Assembly (NCBI GenBank): GCA_944388405.1
Contig: CALXIQ010000006.1
Location: 1-64,000 of the forward strand
Length of the DNA: 64,000 bases
Direction of reading: 5' to 3'
From: an uncultured Ruminococcus sp.
Lineage (GTDB): Bacteria; Bacillota; Clostridia; Oscillospirales; Ruminococcaceae
Numbering within the stretch: the stretch's first letter is position 1; each line of letters opens with the position of its first letter. The position numbers and the translations under genes are program-made. The notes under the pieces were generated by a model. That model searched no databases, was not told where the DNA came from, and saw only the letters and a list, made by a program, of their open reading frames with translations. This document shows, piece after piece, positions 7,699 through 18,046 of this stretch.

Positions 7699-8190
7699 AT
7701 GGACGGTAAAAACAAAAAGAATACCTCATCCAACGATCTGCCCTCAAGCGTAAAGGGCACTATCGCCGTTATGGTCACAACGCTTATCGTAGTTATAATA
7801 ACAATGCTGTTTGCAAGAAGCTTGTTTATTTCAAACGCCTCAGACACAGAGCGAAAAACAGGCTGGCTTACCTCTACCCAGCCCCTTGAAACCACCGCTT
7901 CCACCACAACCACCACAACTCAAGCTCAGTCCCAGACCCAAGCCGAAGGCGACGACGAATCGGAAGCGGATTCCGATGAAAGCGGCGACGAAAGCGCACT
8001 TGACGGCAATGTAACGATTATGACGGTGGTAAGCGCAGTTTACCTGCACCCCGAGCCTACCTCAGCTTCGGAAAATCTGCTGGTAATTCCTCAGGGAGCA
8101 ACGGTTAGAGTTTATCGCAACGAAAACGGATGGCTGTATCTCGATTACGACGGACAGCAGGGATATGCTTATTATACCTTCTTTGAATAA
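7699..8190 (+). CDS. membrane-anchored SH3 domain protein
   Basis: A 163-aa protein with a charged N terminus and one transmembrane helix (about residues 15-38). A low-complexity Thr/Gln then Glu/Asp/Ser linker (about 50-105) leads to a C-terminal bacterial SH3-like domain (VTIMTVVSAVYLHPEPTSAS...VRVYRNENGWLYLDYDGQQGYAY). SH3b domains usually bind cell-wall peptides, so this is probably a type II membrane protein facing the wall; the exact role is unknown. AAAGGAG precedes the ATG. Monocistronic, with its own promoter. Confidence 0.8.
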   Translation: MDGKNKKNTSSNDLPSSVKGTIAVMVTTLIVVIITMLFARSLFISNASDTERKTGWLTSTQPLETTASTTTTTTQAQSQTQAEGDDESEADSDESGDESALDGNVTIMTVVSAVYLHPEPTSASENLLVIPQGATVRVYRNENGWLYLDYDGQQGYAYYTFFE

Positions 8191-8217
8191 AACAAATAAG
8201 CTATAATGAAAATGTAA

Positions 8218-8256
8218 AGCGTTTGTTTGCACATAAAAAATGTGCAAGCGGACGCT
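8218..8256. terminator. 17-bp stem-loop between SH3 gene and typA
   Basis: agcgtttgtttgcacat pairs with atgtgcaagcggacgct, with G-U wobbles and a loop of about 5 A. It lacks a good T-run on the plus strand, so it may be a weak terminator or an mRNA 3' end structure. Confidence 0.45.
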
Positions 8257-8283
8257 TGCTTGCTGCCCGAGGAAAATTTATAT

Positions 8284-8312
8284 TTGCATTAAATCGGCTT
8301 ATGTGTTATAAT
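8284..8312 (+). promoter_or_regulatory. typA promoter
   Basis: TTGCAT, 17 bp, TATAAT. Confidence 0.7.
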
Positions 8313-8394
8313 GTATGTTTGGAAATATGTATGAAGCTTGAAAAAAGGTTTTAAGCTGTCCCAAAGGCACAGACGGCTTAAAGGGAGGATTTTT

Positions 8395-10212
8395 ATGACA
8401 AGAGAAGATTTGAGAAACGTTGCAATTATCGCTCACGTTGACCACGGCAAAACCACCCTGGTTGACGAAATGCTCAAACAGAGCGGAACATTCAGGGATA
8501 ATCAGACGGTGGACGAAAGAGTTATGGACTCAAACGACATCGAAAGGGAGAGAGGTATTACAATCCTGGCAAAAAACACGTCCATTCACTACAAGAACGT
8601 TAAAATAAACATTATAGATACCCCCGGTCACGCCGATTTCGGAGGCGAGGTTGAACGTGTGCTTAAAATGGTAAACGGAGTAATTCTGCTTGTGGACGCC
8701 GCCGAGGGTCCGATGCCCCAGACCAGATTCGTACTCCAGAAGGCGCTGGAGCTTGGACATAAAATAATCGTGGTAATAAATAAGATAGACCGCCCCGACG
8801 CCCGTCTTAACGAGGTGGGGGACGAGGTGCTTGAACTGCTTATGGACCTTGACGCCAGCGACGAACAGCTTGACAGCCCTATTCTCTACTGCTCAGGTCG
8901 TGACGGCACGGCTTCCTATCACCCCAACGAGCAGGGGGAAAATCTTATTCCTCTGCTGGATGAGATATTAAGCTACATCCCCGCTCCCGAAGTTGACGTT
9001 GACGGACCGATGCAGTATCTGGTTTCGGCAATCGACTACAACGACTATGTGGGAAGAATCGCCATAGGAAGAATTGAAAGAGGCGTTATGAAGGTAAACC
9101 AGGAGGTAACGGTGGGGGATTATCACCAGACCAAAAAGGAATACCGGGGAAAAGTCGTTACAATGTATCAGATTGAGGGGCTTAACCGAATCCCCTGCGA
9201 CGAGGCAAAGGCAGGAGACATAGTCTGCATAAGCGGAATAGAGAACATCACCATAGGGGATACAATCTGCGAATTCGGCAAGTTTGAAGCCCTGCCCTTT
9301 GTAAAGATTTCAGAACCTACCGTTGAGATGACCTTTTCGGTAAACGATTCGCCCTTTGCCGGCAGAGAGGGCAAGTTTGTAACCTCCCGCCAGCTGAGGG
9401 ACAGGCTGTTCAAGGAGCTTTTAAAGGACGTTTCTCTGCGGGTTTCCGAAACGGATTCAACCGACAGCTTCAAGGTTGCGGGCAGAGGTGAAATGCACCT
9501 TTCAATCCTTATCGAAAATATGCGCCGTGAGGGCTACGAGCTTTCCGTTTCCACCCCTCATGTGCTGTACAAGGAGATAGACGGCAAGCTTAACGAGCCT
9601 ATGGAAAGGCTTGTTATAGATGTTCCCGAAAGCTGCGTAGGCTCGGTAATGGAGAAGCTGGGCTCAAGAAAGGGAGAGCTTACCCAGATGACCCCGGTGG
9701 GAAGCCGCATGAGAATTGAGTTTCTTATTCCGGCGAGAGGTCTGTTCGGATACCGCAGCGAATTTCTCACCGACACCAAGGGCGAGGGCATAATGAGCTC
9801 GGTTTTCCACAGCTATCAGCCCTACAAGGGGGACATCCCCAGAAGAAGCACCGGTTCGCTGGTGGCATTTGAAACGGGCGAAGCGGTTACCTACGGACTT
9901 TACAACGCTCAGGAAAGGGGCGAGCTGTTTATCACCGCAGGCACTCCCGTATACGAGGGAATGGTGGTAGGCGCCTCACCCAAGGCGGAGGACTTAGTAG
10001 TAAATGTGTGCAAGAAAAAGCACCTCACCAACACCAGAGCCAGCGGAAGCGACGACGCTTTAAGACTTATCCCCCCAAGGAAGCTGAGCCTTGAGGATTC
10101 GCTGGAATTTCTGGCGGACGACGAACTGCTTGAGGTTACCCCGAAAAATATCCGTATCAGAAAAAGAACCCTCAGCAACACGCTGAGAGCGAAAGAAAGA
10201 GCAAAAATGTGA
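8395..10212 (+). CDS. typA: ribosome-associated GTPase TypA/BipA
   Basis: A 605-aa translational GTPase of the EF-G-like family that acts on the ribosome in assembly and stress adaptation. The G domain shows AHVDHGKTTL (G1), RGITI (G2), DTPGH (G3) and NKIDRPDA (G4). Domain II, an EF-G-like domain V and the BipA-specific C-terminal domain follow, for full length. The open frame extends to a TTG at 8338, but GGGAGG 6 bp before the ATG at 8395 and the MTREDLRNVAIIAHVDHG start decide for 8395. Confidence 0.95.
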   Translation: MTREDLRNVAIIAHVDHGKTTLVDEMLKQSGTFRDNQTVDERVMDSNDIERERGITILAKNTSIHYKNVKINIIDTPGHADFGGEVERVLKMVNGVILLVDAAEGPMPQTRFVLQKALELGHKIIVVINKIDRPDARLNEVGDEVLELLMDLDASDEQLDSPILYCSGRDGTASYHPNEQGENLIPLLDEILSYIPAPEVDVDGPMQYLVSAIDYNDYVGRIAIGRIERGVMKVNQEVTVGDYHQTKKEYRGKVVTMYQIEGLNRIPCDEAKAGDIVCISGIENITIGDTICEFGKFEALPFVKISEPTVEMTFSVNDSPFAGREGKFVTSRQLRDRLFKELLKDVSLRVSETDSTDSFKVAGRGEMHLSILIENMRREGYELSVSTPHVLYKEIDGKLNEPMERLVIDVPESCVGSVMEKLGSRKGELTQMTPVGSRMRIEFLIPARGLFGYRSEFLTDTKGEGIMSSVFHSYQPYKGDIPRRSTGSLVAFETGEAVTYGLYNAQERGELFITAGTPVYEGMVVGASPKAEDLVVNVCKKKHLTNTRASGSDDALRLIPPRKLSLEDSLEFLADDELLEVTPKNIRIRKRTLSNTLRAKERAKM

Positions 10213-10420
10213 GGCTAGAGGCTAGATAATAAGAGGCTAGAGGCTAGAAATGGGAAGGAAAGTTCCTTTGTTCCTTTACCACCAAGTGGGTAAGGATAAT
10301 TTCTAGCATCTAGCTTCTTTTTTCTAGCTACTAGGGGAAGAAAGGTTTCTGCTTTCCTTCTACACAAAGTGGCTAAGGATAATTTCTTTCTTCTTGCTTC
10401 TAATCATCTAGCTTCTAGTT
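10211..10420. repeat. CTAG-rich imperfect repeat block
   Basis: The typA stop is followed by gaggctagaggctaga twice, then two diverged copies of a unit of about 80 bp containing agtgg(g/c)taaggataatttct, and tctagcttctag-like ends. About ten CTAG tetramers occur in 210 bp. CTAG is usually rare in bacterial DNA. No ORF or known element was recognised. Confidence 0.75.
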
Positions 10421-10447
10421 GACAAGCCGCCTATAATTTGCTATAAT
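10419..10447 (+). promoter_or_regulatory. secA promoter
   Basis: TTGACA, 17 bp, TATAAT: full consensus. Its -35 box overlaps the last CTAG repeat. The leader to the ATG is about 155 nt. Confidence 0.85.
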
Positions 10448-10609
10448 ATAAAATGTATTTTTGTATCCGTTTAAAGGCGGCGCAAAACGGCTCGGCAGGT
10501 ATTCAATCGGTCTGCCCTTGGCGCAATGTTACCTGTCGCTATAATATATTCGGGAACAAATTTCAGATATATTTTTGCAATTGAAAATTTAAAAGGTGGA
10601 ATGAAAGAA

Positions 10610-13360
10610 ATGGGTTTAATTGAAGCAATATTCGGCAATTACTCAAAAAAAGAGCTTAAAAGAATAGAACCTATCAAAAACAAGGTTCTTGAGCTTGAAG
10701 CAAAGTATCAGCCGATGTCCGACCATGAGCTGAGAGAGCAGACTCAGGTTATGAAAAACAAACTTGCCGACGGGCTGAGCACGCTTGACGATGTTTTGCC
10801 CGACGCTCTGGCAGTATGCCGTGAGGCGGCTTATCGTGTGCTGGGCAAAAAGCCCTTCCCTGTGCAGATTATAGGCGCTATAATTCTTCATCAGGGCAGA
10901 ATCGCCGAGATGAAAACCGGTGAAGGTAAAACTCTTGTGGCTTGTCTTGCGGCTTATGCCAACTCCCTTAACGGTTACGGCGTTCACGTTGTTACCGTAA
11001 ACGACTATCTGGCTAAGTTTCAGTCGGAGGAAATGGGAAAGGTTTTCAGATTTCTGGGGCAGTCTATCGGCGTAGTGCTTTCGGGAATGAACAAGGACGA
11101 AAAGCGTGCGGCATACAATGCTGATATTACTTACGGAACAAACAACGAATTCGGCTTTGATTACCTCCGTGACAACATGGTAATATATAAGAAGGACAAG
11201 GTGCAGAGAGAGCACGCCTTCGCTATTGTGGACGAGGTTGACTCGATCCTTATCGACGAGGCGAGAACTCCTCTTATTATCTCCGGTCCGGGGGATAAGT
11301 CCACCGAGCTTTACACCCTTGCCGACCGTTTCGCCAAGACCCTCAAGCCGGTTACGGTGGTTGAGATGGACAACAAGGCGGACAACGACGCTCTGGACGG
11401 CGACTACATCATTGACGAAAAGGCAAGAACCGCTACCCTTACAAAATCAGGCGTTAAGAAGGCGGAAAAAGCCTTTAACGTTATAAATCTTATGGATGCG
11501 GAGAATATGACTCTGCTTCACCACATAAATCAGGCTATCAAGGCTAACGGCACAATGAGAAAGGATATAGACTACGTTGTTAAAGATGGCGAAGTACTTA
11601 TCGTTGACGAATTTACCGGCCGTATCATGATAGGACGCCGCTTCAACGACGGTCTTCATCAGGCTATCGAGGCAAAAGAGGGCGTAAAGGTAATGAGAGA
11701 GTCAAAAACCGTTGCTACAATTACCTATCAGAATTATTTCCGCCTTTATTCCAAACTTTCCGGTATGACAGGTACTGCCGTTACCGAAGAGGGAGAGTTC
11801 AGAGAGATTTACAAGCTGGACGTTATTGAGGTTCCCACCAACAAGCCGGTTATCAGAATCGACCACCCCGACGTGGTTTACAAAACCGAAAAGGGCAAAT
11901 TCAACGCCGTTATAGATAAGATAATCGAGTGCCACAAAAAGGGTCAGCCGGTGCTTGTAGGTACGGTTTCTATTGAAAAATCGGAGTATCTGTCAAGACT
12001 GCTGAAAAACAAGGGCATCAAGCACGAGGTGCTCAACGCCAAGTATCACGACAGGGAAGCTAAGATTGTAGCTCAGGCAGGTAAGTACGGCGCTGTTACC
12101 ATAGCCACCAACATGGCAGGTAGAGGTACCGACATTCTCCTTGGCGGTAACGCCGAATATCTTGCCACCGAACAGCTTTACAAGCTTGAATACCCGGAAG
12201 AGGTTGTGGTTGAAGCTACCGGCTACGCCGAAACGGAGGACGAGCAGGTACTGGAAGCCAGAGCAAAATACAAGGAGCTTTATGCTAAATATTCCGCAGA
12301 AGTTGCGGAAAAGACTGAAAAGGTAAAGGAAGCCGGCGGACTTTTCATTATCGGTACGGAAAGACACGAGTCAAGACGTATCGACAATCAGCTGAGAGGA
12401 CGTGCGGGACGTCAGGGTGACCCGGGCGAAAGCCTGTTCTTCCTGTCCCTTGAGGACGACCTTATGAGATTGTTCGGCGGCGACAGAATAACCTCCATGA
12501 TGGAAGCGCTGAAGGTTGACGAAAACACGCCTATCCAGTCAAAAATGCTTGCCAATGTAATCGAGTCGTCACAAAAGAAGATTGAGGGCAGAAACTTCAA
12601 CATCAGAAAGAACGTGCTTAACTACGACGATGTAATGAACACCCAGCGTGAGATTATCTATGGTCAGCGTCAGAAGGTGCTGGACGGAGAGGACATTCAC
12701 GAATACATTGTGGGCATGATAAAGGAATACATCGAATCTACGGTAAATATGTACCTGCTGGACGAGGACGTTCACGACAACTGGAATCTTGAGGGTCTGA
12801 GAGATCACCTTATGGGTCTTTTCACCGTGGACAGCGATTTCAGATACGATGCAAGACAGCTTGACGAAATCACCAAGAAGGATATAAGCGATATGCTTAT
12901 TGACCGTGCGCAGAAGATTTACTCAAAGCGTGAGGAGGATCTCGGCAGGGATCTGCTTAGAGAGGTTGAAAGAGTTGTACTGCTGAAGGTGGTTGACACC
13001 AAGTGGATGGCTCACATCGACGATATGGAAGAGCTGAAACGCGGTATAGGTCTGCGGTCTTACGGTCAGAAAAACCCTGTTGTTGAGTACCGTATGGAAG
13101 GCTTTGATATGTTCGACGCCATGATTGACGCCATCAGAGAGGACACCGTAAGAATGCTGTTTACCATTCAGGTAAGGAGAGCTGCTCCCGCTCCCAAAAG
13201 AGAGCAGGTTTTAAACGAGGGTCCTCAGAAAGCAACCATGCAGCGCAAGGTGACAAAGGTAGGTCCCAACGACCCCTGTCCCTGCGGAAGCGGCAAGAAG
13301 TACAAAAAATGCTGCGGCGCAGACCAGAACGAGGGCGGCAACGGACAGACAAACGAATAA
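10610..13360 (+). CDS. secA: preprotein translocase ATPase SecA
   Basis: A 916-aa motor that drives unfolded preproteins through SecYEG. Walker A lies in [12 protein letters not shown] and the DEAD-like motif in [20 protein letters not shown]. The second helicase domain holds [10 protein letters not shown] and [23 protein letters not shown]. The C-terminal zinc tail [14 protein letters not shown], which binds SecB or ribosomes, is intact. The open frame starts 28 codons earlier, but AAGGTGG lies 10 bp before the ATG at 10610 and MGLIEAIFG fits the family start. Confidence 0.96.
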   Translation: MGLIEAIFGNYSKKELKRIEPIKNKVLELEAKYQPMSDHELREQTQVMKNKLADGLSTLDDVLPDALAVCREAAYRVLGKKPFPVQIIGAIILHQGRIAEMKTGEGKTLVACLAAYANSLNGYGVHVVTVNDYLAKFQSEEMGKVFRFLGQSIGVVLSGMNKDEKRAAYNADITYGTNNEFGFDYLRDNMVIYKKDKVQREHAFAIVDEVDSILIDEARTPLIISGPGDKSTELYTLADRFAKTLKPVTVVEMDNKADNDALDGDYIIDEKARTATLTKSGVKKAEKAFNVINLMDAENMTLLHHINQAIKANGTMRKDIDYVVKDGEVLIVDEFTGRIMIGRRFNDGLHQAIEAKEGVKVMRESKTVATITYQNYFRLYSKLSGMTGTAVTEEGEFREIYKLDVIEVPTNKPVIRIDHPDVVYKTEKGKFNAVIDKIIECHKKGQPVLVGTVSIEKSEYLSRLLKNKGIKHEVLNAKYHDREAKIVAQAGKYGAVTIATNMAGRGTDILLGGNAEYLATEQLYKLEYPEEVVVEATGYAETEDEQVLEARAKYKELYAKYSAEVAEKTEKVKEAGGLFIIGTERHESRRIDNQLRGRAGRQGDPGESLFFLSLEDDLMRLFGGDRITSMMEALKVDENTPIQSKMLANVIESSQKKIEGRNFNIRKNVLNYDDVMNTQREIIYGQRQKVLDGEDIHEYIVGMIKEYIESTVNMYLLDEDVHDNWNLEGLRDHLMGLFTVDSDFRYDARQLDEITKKDISDMLIDRAQKIYSKREEDLGRDLLREVERVVLLKVVDTKWMAHIDDMEELKRGIGLRSYGQKNPVVEYRMEGFDMFDAMIDAIREDTVRMLFTIQVRRAAPAPKREQVLNEGPQKATMQRKVTKVGPNDPCPCGSGKKYKKCCGADQNEGGNGQTNE

Positions 13361-13466
13361 AAATTATCTTTAAGCGTCACGCTTTAAAGACTTTCCCACA
13401 GGGCGGTTTTTACCGTCCTGTTTCGGAAAATTAGCGAAAACGATATCAAAAAGGAGCATTTTATAT

Positions 13467-14729
13467 ATGCCGACTGCATTTAAAAAAGCAGATATTTTAC
13501 TTCCCAAGGACGCCGATATGTCAAAATGGGCGGTGGTAGCCTGCGACCAGTACACCTCTCAGCCAAGCTACTGGCAGGAGGTGGAGAAAATCGTGGGGGA
13601 TAGCAAATCAACCCTTGCGCTTATTCTCCCGGAGGTTTATCTTGAGGATAAGGACGTAGATAAACGCATCTCACAAATCCATGAAAACATGGAGGACTAT
13701 CTTAAATCAGACGTTTTTGCGGAGTATAAGGATTCCCTTATCTATGTGCGACGCACCCAATCGGACGGCAAGCTGAGAGAAGGAATTGTGGGGGCGATAG
13801 ACCTTGAAATGTACGACTACCGCAAGGGGTCACAGTCCCAGGTGAGGGCTACCGAGGCTACGGTGGTGGAGCGTATTCCCCCTCGAATTAAAGTGAGAAA
13901 AGGGGCGGACATAGAGCTTCCCCATATAATGATTCTTATCGACGACCCGGAGGAGACTGTTATTGAACCTCTGGCGCAGCAGGCGGAGGGCATGAAAAAG
14001 CTTTACGATTTTCCTCTTATGCAGGGGGGAGGAAGAATAGAAGGCAGGCTTGTGGACGACAAGTCAGCAGAAAAAGTCCTTTCCGCTCTTGACAGGCTGG
14101 CGGACGATAAGGAGTTAAAGCGAAAATACGGCTCAGACAGCTGCTTTCCGCCGGTGTTTGCAATGGGGGACGGAAACCACTCCCTTGCCACCGCAAAGGA
14201 ATACTATGAGCAGCTAAAGGCTGAAAATCCCGGAAAGGATTTGTCCCACCACCCGGCAAGGTACGCCCTGGTTGAGATTGTAAATCTCCACTCCCCGGCA
14301 CTGGAATTTGAAGCTATCCACCGAATTGTTACGGGAGTTGACACGGCAAAGTTTATGGCTGAGCTGACGGAAAAGCTTGCCCTAAGCGAGGAAATTTCCG
14401 CCCAGTCGCTCACTGTAGTTGATAATGGGAAGAAAAAGAAGCTTTACATTCACAATCCCTCCTCCAAGCTGGCGGTGGGTTCATTGCAGAATTTCTTTGA
14501 CGGATATATAAAGGAAAACGGCGGAAAGGTTGACTATATCCACGGAGCAGAGGTTGTGGAAGAGTTGTCTATGAATGATGATTCCATAGGCTTTCTGCTT
14601 CCCGACATGGGCAAGGAGGAGCTTTTCCCCACCGTTATCTGCGATGGTGCTCTCCCCCGCAAAACCTTTTCAATGGGTCACGCAGAGGATAAAAGATTTT
14701 ATGTGGAAGCAAGAAAAATCGCCCTCTGA
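13467..14729 (+). CDS. DUF1015 family protein
   Basis: A 420-aa protein of the DUF1015 family. Recognisable features are MPTAFKKADILLPKDADMSKWAVVACDQYTSQPSYW at the start, the central YDYRKGSQSQVRATEATVVERIPPR and FAMGDGNHSLATAKEYY. An archaeal member (SerK) phosphorylates free serine with ADP. Whether this bacterial homologue does so is unknown. AAGGAG precedes the ATG. It lies 106 bp behind secA, with two small hairpins between, and 33 bp before the cellobiose 2-epimerase. Confidence 0.85.
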   Translation: MPTAFKKADILLPKDADMSKWAVVACDQYTSQPSYWQEVEKIVGDSKSTLALILPEVYLEDKDVDKRISQIHENMEDYLKSDVFAEYKDSLIYVRRTQSDGKLREGIVGAIDLEMYDYRKGSQSQVRATEATVVERIPPRIKVRKGADIELPHIMILIDDPEETVIEPLAQQAEGMKKLYDFPLMQGGGRIEGRLVDDKSAEKVLSALDRLADDKELKRKYGSDSCFPPVFAMGDGNHSLATAKEYYEQLKAENPGKDLSHHPARYALVEIVNLHSPALEFEAIHRIVTGVDTAKFMAELTEKLALSEEISAQSLTVVDNGKKKKLYIHNPSSKLAVGSLQNFFDGYIKENGGKVDYIHGAEVVEELSMNDDSIGFLLPDMGKEELFPTVICDGALPRKTFSMGHAEDKRFYVEARKIAL

Positions 14730-14762
14730 TTTTCTATAAAGCAACAAAAGGAGCTGTAGATA

Positions 14763-15932
14763 ATGATAATTTCAGAAGTAAAAAAGGAGCTTACCGGGCA
14801 TATTATCCCCTTCTGGTCGGCGCTTAAGGACGAGGAGAACGGCGGATTTTACGGCTATATGGGCTACGATTTAAAGCTTGACAAACAGGCTGAAAAGGGA
14901 GTAATCCTCCACTCGAGAATATTGTGGTTCTTTTCAAGCTGCTATGCGGTTTTAAAGAATGATAACTGCAAAGCGCTTGCCGACCACGCCTTTGAGTACA
15001 TAAAAAATCACTGTGTAGACTACGAAAACGGCGGAGTTTACTGGATGACCGACTACAAAGGCAATCCTGCCGACACAATGAAGCACACCTACAACATCGC
15101 TTTTGCGATTTACGCTTTGTCGGCTTATTACAATGCCGTGGGGGACAAATTCGCTCTCGACCTTGCCTACAAGCTGTTTGACGACATCGAAACCAACACC
15201 CTTGACGAGTACGGCTACAGAGAGGCGTTTACTATAGACTGGAAGATTGTCCCCAATGACGCTCTGTCGGAAAACGGTCTGATGGCGGACAAGACAATGA
15301 ACACAATTCTGCATCTTGTAGAAGCATACACCGAGCTTTACAAGGCGGACAAGAATGAGCGGGTGGCAGAGCGTCTTAAATTCCTGCTTTCCCAGATGTC
15401 GGACAAGGTTTTCGACCCTGAAACCAATGCCTTGAAGGTGTTCTTCAACACCGCTCTTGAGGTTATAGGGGACATTCACTCCTTTGGTCACGACATTGAA
15501 GCCACCTGGCTTATGGACCTTGCCTGCGACACTCTGGGAGATGAGCAGCTCAAGGCTAAGTTTGCGGAAATGGACCTTAAAATCTCAAAGAACATTCAGA
15601 CCATTGCAATGGAGGACGGCGCTCTCAACAACGAGCGTGAAAACGACAAGATAGACACCAAGCGTGTATGGTGGGTGGAGGCGGAAGCCATTGTGGGCTT
15701 TATAAACGCCTACCAGCACAGCGGAGATAAAACCTTCCTTGAGTCGGCAAAGTCGGTGTGGGAATATATAAAATCCGATATTATCGACAAGCGTCCCGGT
15801 TCGGAATGGTATTCGGAGGTTTCTCTGGAGCACAAGCCTCACGACTGGAAAGAGATTGTGGGACCGTGGAAATGCCCTTACCACAACGGCAGAATGTGCC
15901 TTGAGGTAATCAAAAGGGGAATAGATTTCTGA
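14763..15932 (+). CDS. cellobiose 2-epimerase
   Basis: A 389-aa (alpha/alpha)6-barrel enzyme of the AGE (N-acylglucosamine 2-epimerase) superfamily. Its length and N terminus (ELTGHIIPFWSALKDEENGGFYGY...KGVILHSRILWFFS) closely resemble the Ruminococcus albus cellobiose 2-epimerase from memory. That enzyme epimerises the reducing glucose of cellobiose or mannobiose, feeding GH130 phosphorylases. Conserved catalytic-type histidines appear in GDIHSFGHDIEATWL and CPYHNGRMC. It acts in the cytoplasm (no signal peptide). Its TGA overlaps the next ATG (TGATG). Phosphorylase 11 kb away is a probable partner. Confidence 0.9.
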   Translation: MIISEVKKELTGHIIPFWSALKDEENGGFYGYMGYDLKLDKQAEKGVILHSRILWFFSSCYAVLKNDNCKALADHAFEYIKNHCVDYENGGVYWMTDYKGNPADTMKHTYNIAFAIYALSAYYNAVGDKFALDLAYKLFDDIETNTLDEYGYREAFTIDWKIVPNDALSENGLMADKTMNTILHLVEAYTELYKADKNERVAERLKFLLSQMSDKVFDPETNALKVFFNTALEVIGDIHSFGHDIEATWLMDLACDTLGDEQLKAKFAEMDLKISKNIQTIAMEDGALNNERENDKIDTKRVWWVEAEAIVGFINAYQHSGDKTFLESAKSVWEYIKSDIIDKRPGSEWYSEVSLEHKPHDWKEIVGPWKCPYHNGRMCLEVIKRGIDF

Positions 15933-16645
15933 TGAAAAAGCATTTGTGCGAAACCCATCTTCACACCTTTGAGGCAAGCGCCTGCGCTTCAATAACCGGC
16001 GCAGGACAGGCGGAGCGATACAAGGCGCTGGGGTATGACACCATCTTTGTCACCGACCATTTTTTCAACGGCAACACCGCTATTGACCTGTCACTGCCTT
16101 GGGAAGAAAAAGTAAACGCCTATTGCAAAGGCTATGAAAACGCCAAAGCAAGAGGAGATGAAATCGGCATCACGGTGCTGTTCGGCATTGAATACACCTA
16201 CGGCGGAGCGGATTTTCTCACCTACGGCGTCGATAAGGAGTGGCTTCTGGCTCACTCCGAGCTTGAGTATGCAGACTTTTTCAGATACGCTGACCTTGTT
16301 CACAAGGCGGGAGGGTTTATTGTTCACGCTCACCCCTTCCGAAGGGCAGGGTATCTGCGTGAAATCAGACTTATCCCCGATTATACCGATGCCGTGGAGA
16401 TAATAAACACCCATAATGCAGACGATATTTCCAACGAAAGAGCAAAATGGTATGCAAGTGAGTTTGGGTTTCCCGTCACCGGCGGAACGGATAATCACTA
16501 CATTCCCGCAGGAGAATTTTGCGCCGTGTGTACCGAAAACAAGATTTCTTCCGTAAACGACTACATAAAGGCTGTAAAAAACGGGGACCTTACCCTTGAA
16601 ATACTGCGGTTTGAAAGCGAAATGCCCGCAGGCGGCAGTTTGTAA
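15932..16645 (+). CDS. PHP domain phosphoesterase
   Basis: A 237-aa cytoplasmic metal-dependent phosphoesterase of the PHP superfamily. Metal ligand motifs are CETHLHT near the N terminus, FVTDHFF, HAHPFRR and GGTDNHY. Such proteins include histidinol-phosphatase-like enzymes and nucleoside 3',5'-phosphatases; the substrate is unknown. It is translationally coupled to the epimerase by a 1-bp overlap, so a role in handling a sugar phosphate is possible but only inferred. Confidence 0.82.
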   Translation: MKKHLCETHLHTFEASACASITGAGQAERYKALGYDTIFVTDHFFNGNTAIDLSLPWEEKVNAYCKGYENAKARGDEIGITVLFGIEYTYGGADFLTYGVDKEWLLAHSELEYADFFRYADLVHKAGGFIVHAHPFRRAGYLREIRLIPDYTDAVEIINTHNADDISNERAKWYASEFGFPVTGGTDNHYIPAGEFCAVCTENKISSVNDYIKAVKNGDLTLEILRFESEMPAGGSL

Positions 16646-16681
16646 AAGGGGATGCCTGCCAAAAATTCAACACGTTTAAAG

Positions 16682-16698
16682 CAGGGGGCGCACCCCTG
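16682..16698. other. small GC hairpin before the GH5_4 gene
   Basis: CAGGGG and CCCCTG pair around a 5-nt loop, followed by tttg. This may be a weak terminator of the epimerase operon; no clear separate promoter was found for the GH5 gene. Confidence 0.4.
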
Positions 16699-16730
16699 TT
16701 TGAAAAATAAACACAGAAAGGATTAAATGT

Positions 16731-17921
16731 ATGAAACTGAAGAGAACACTTTCACTTATCATCGGCGCAGCTATGGCTGTTTCATGCTTTGCAGCCTGCG
16801 GCGACAGCGATGATTCTCAGACTTCCGACTCAGCTGCTCAGTCGGACAACTCTCAGACCGAAAGCGAAGCCCAGCCTTCCGAAGGCGACACACTCCAGGA
16901 AATGCGTGACATCACCGCATGGGAGCTTGTTCAGGAAATGAACACAGGCTGGAATCTGGGCAACACTCTTGACGCCAACGGTTCAAGCGGAGTGGAGGCT
17001 GAAACCTCCTGGGGCAACCCTGTCACCACCAAGGAAATGATTGACGCCGTTAAAGAAGCCGGCTTCAACGTGCTGAGAGTTCCCGTTTCCTGGGGCACTC
17101 ATATGGACGACGATTACAACGTTGAGGAAGAGTGGATGGCAAGAGTAAGAGAGGTTGTGGATTACGGCATAAACAACGACATGTACGTTATCCTCAACAC
17201 CCACCACGAGGAATGGTACTTCCCCACCGAGGAGGACAAGGAACAGGACATTGAGCAGCTTACCGCTTTGTGGACCCAGATTGCAGAGGAGTTCCAGAAC
17301 TACGACGAGCACCTGATTTTCGAGGGTCTTAACGAACCCAGACTGAGAGGCACCGCCCTTGAGTGGACAGGCGGCGACGAGGCTTCCAGAGCAATTGTAA
17401 ACGAGTACGCCAAGGCATTTTACGAAACTGTAAGAAACAGCGGCGGAAACAACCCCAACCGTCATCTTATGATTACAGGCTATGCGGCTTCCTCCAGCAG
17501 AAACTGTCTTGAAGCTATCGACCTTTCGGAATTTGACGACAAGGTTATCGTTTCGGTTCACGCTTATCTGCCTTATTCCTTCGCTCTTGACACCCAGGGT
17601 ACAGACCAGTTCAACGCCGACACCGACGGAGGTGTTATCGACACCCTGTTTAACGACCTGAACGATTTGTTCCTCAGCAAGAACATCCCCGTTATTGTAG
17701 GCGAGTACGGCTGTGTAAACAAGTACAATCCCGAGGAAAGAGTAGAATGCATTGAATACTACCTCAACGTTGCCAAGGAGGCAGGCGTTCCCTGCATCTG
17801 GTGGGACAACGGCGCATTCTTCGGCACCGGCGAAAATTTCGGAATCCTTGACAGAAGCGTTATGCCTACCTGGAAGTTCCCGGAGGTTGTTGACGCTATT
17901 ATGGGCGTTTACGAAGAATAA
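16731..17921 (+). CDS. GH5 (subfamily 4-like) endo-beta-glucanase lipoprotein
   Basis: A 396-aa secreted lipoprotein: a signal peptide ends in CFAAC (Cys23), followed by an acidic Ser/Gln linker to about residue 60. The catalytic domain begins with MNTGWNLGNTLDANG and ETSWGNPVTT, typical of GH5_4. The acid/base Glu lies in FEGLNEPR and the nucleophile Glu in VIVGEYGCVN; the HTHHEEWY and VSVHAYLPYSF segments fit too. GH5_4 enzymes hydrolyse beta-1,4-glucan, xyloglucan or glucomannan. No carbohydrate-binding module or dockerin is present, so it probably works on soluble oligomers at the cell surface. AAAGGA precedes the ATG. Confidence 0.9.
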   Translation: MKLKRTLSLIIGAAMAVSCFAACGDSDDSQTSDSAAQSDNSQTESEAQPSEGDTLQEMRDITAWELVQEMNTGWNLGNTLDANGSSGVEAETSWGNPVTTKEMIDAVKEAGFNVLRVPVSWGTHMDDDYNVEEEWMARVREVVDYGINNDMYVILNTHHEEWYFPTEEDKEQDIEQLTALWTQIAEEFQNYDEHLIFEGLNEPRLRGTALEWTGGDEASRAIVNEYAKAFYETVRNSGGNNPNRHLMITGYAASSSRNCLEAIDLSEFDDKVIVSVHAYLPYSFALDTQGTDQFNADTDGGVIDTLFNDLNDLFLSKNIPVIVGEYGCVNKYNPEERVECIEYYLNVAKEAGVPCIWWDNGAFFGTGENFGILDRSVMPTWKFPEVVDAIMGVYEE

Positions 17922-17939
17922 GCTTCGTTAAATAATCAG

Positions 17940-17983
17940 AAAGGGAAGCTGCGTTTTAAACGACGCAACCTCCCTTTTGTTTT
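17940..17983 (+). terminator. terminator after the GH5_4 gene
   Basis: aaagggaagctgcgt pairs with acgcaacctcccttt, followed by tgtttt. Confidence 0.8.
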
Positions 17984-17999
17984 GCAGCAATATCAAAAA

Positions 18000-18031
18000 A
18001 TGTCCCCCGTCTTTTTAAGGCAAGGGACAAT
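18000..18031 (-). terminator. terminator of the hydrogenase gene
   Basis: On the minus strand, GTCCCTTG pairs with CGGGGGAC (wobbles), followed by ATTTTTTGA. Confidence 0.65.
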
Positions 18032-18046
18032 TTGTTATATCGCTAT

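Noticed and set aside
15585..15992. Long antisense ORFs over the epimerase, PHP and GH5 genes
   Set aside because: Composition effects of strongly biased codons; they lack starts with ribosome sites and recognisable motifs.
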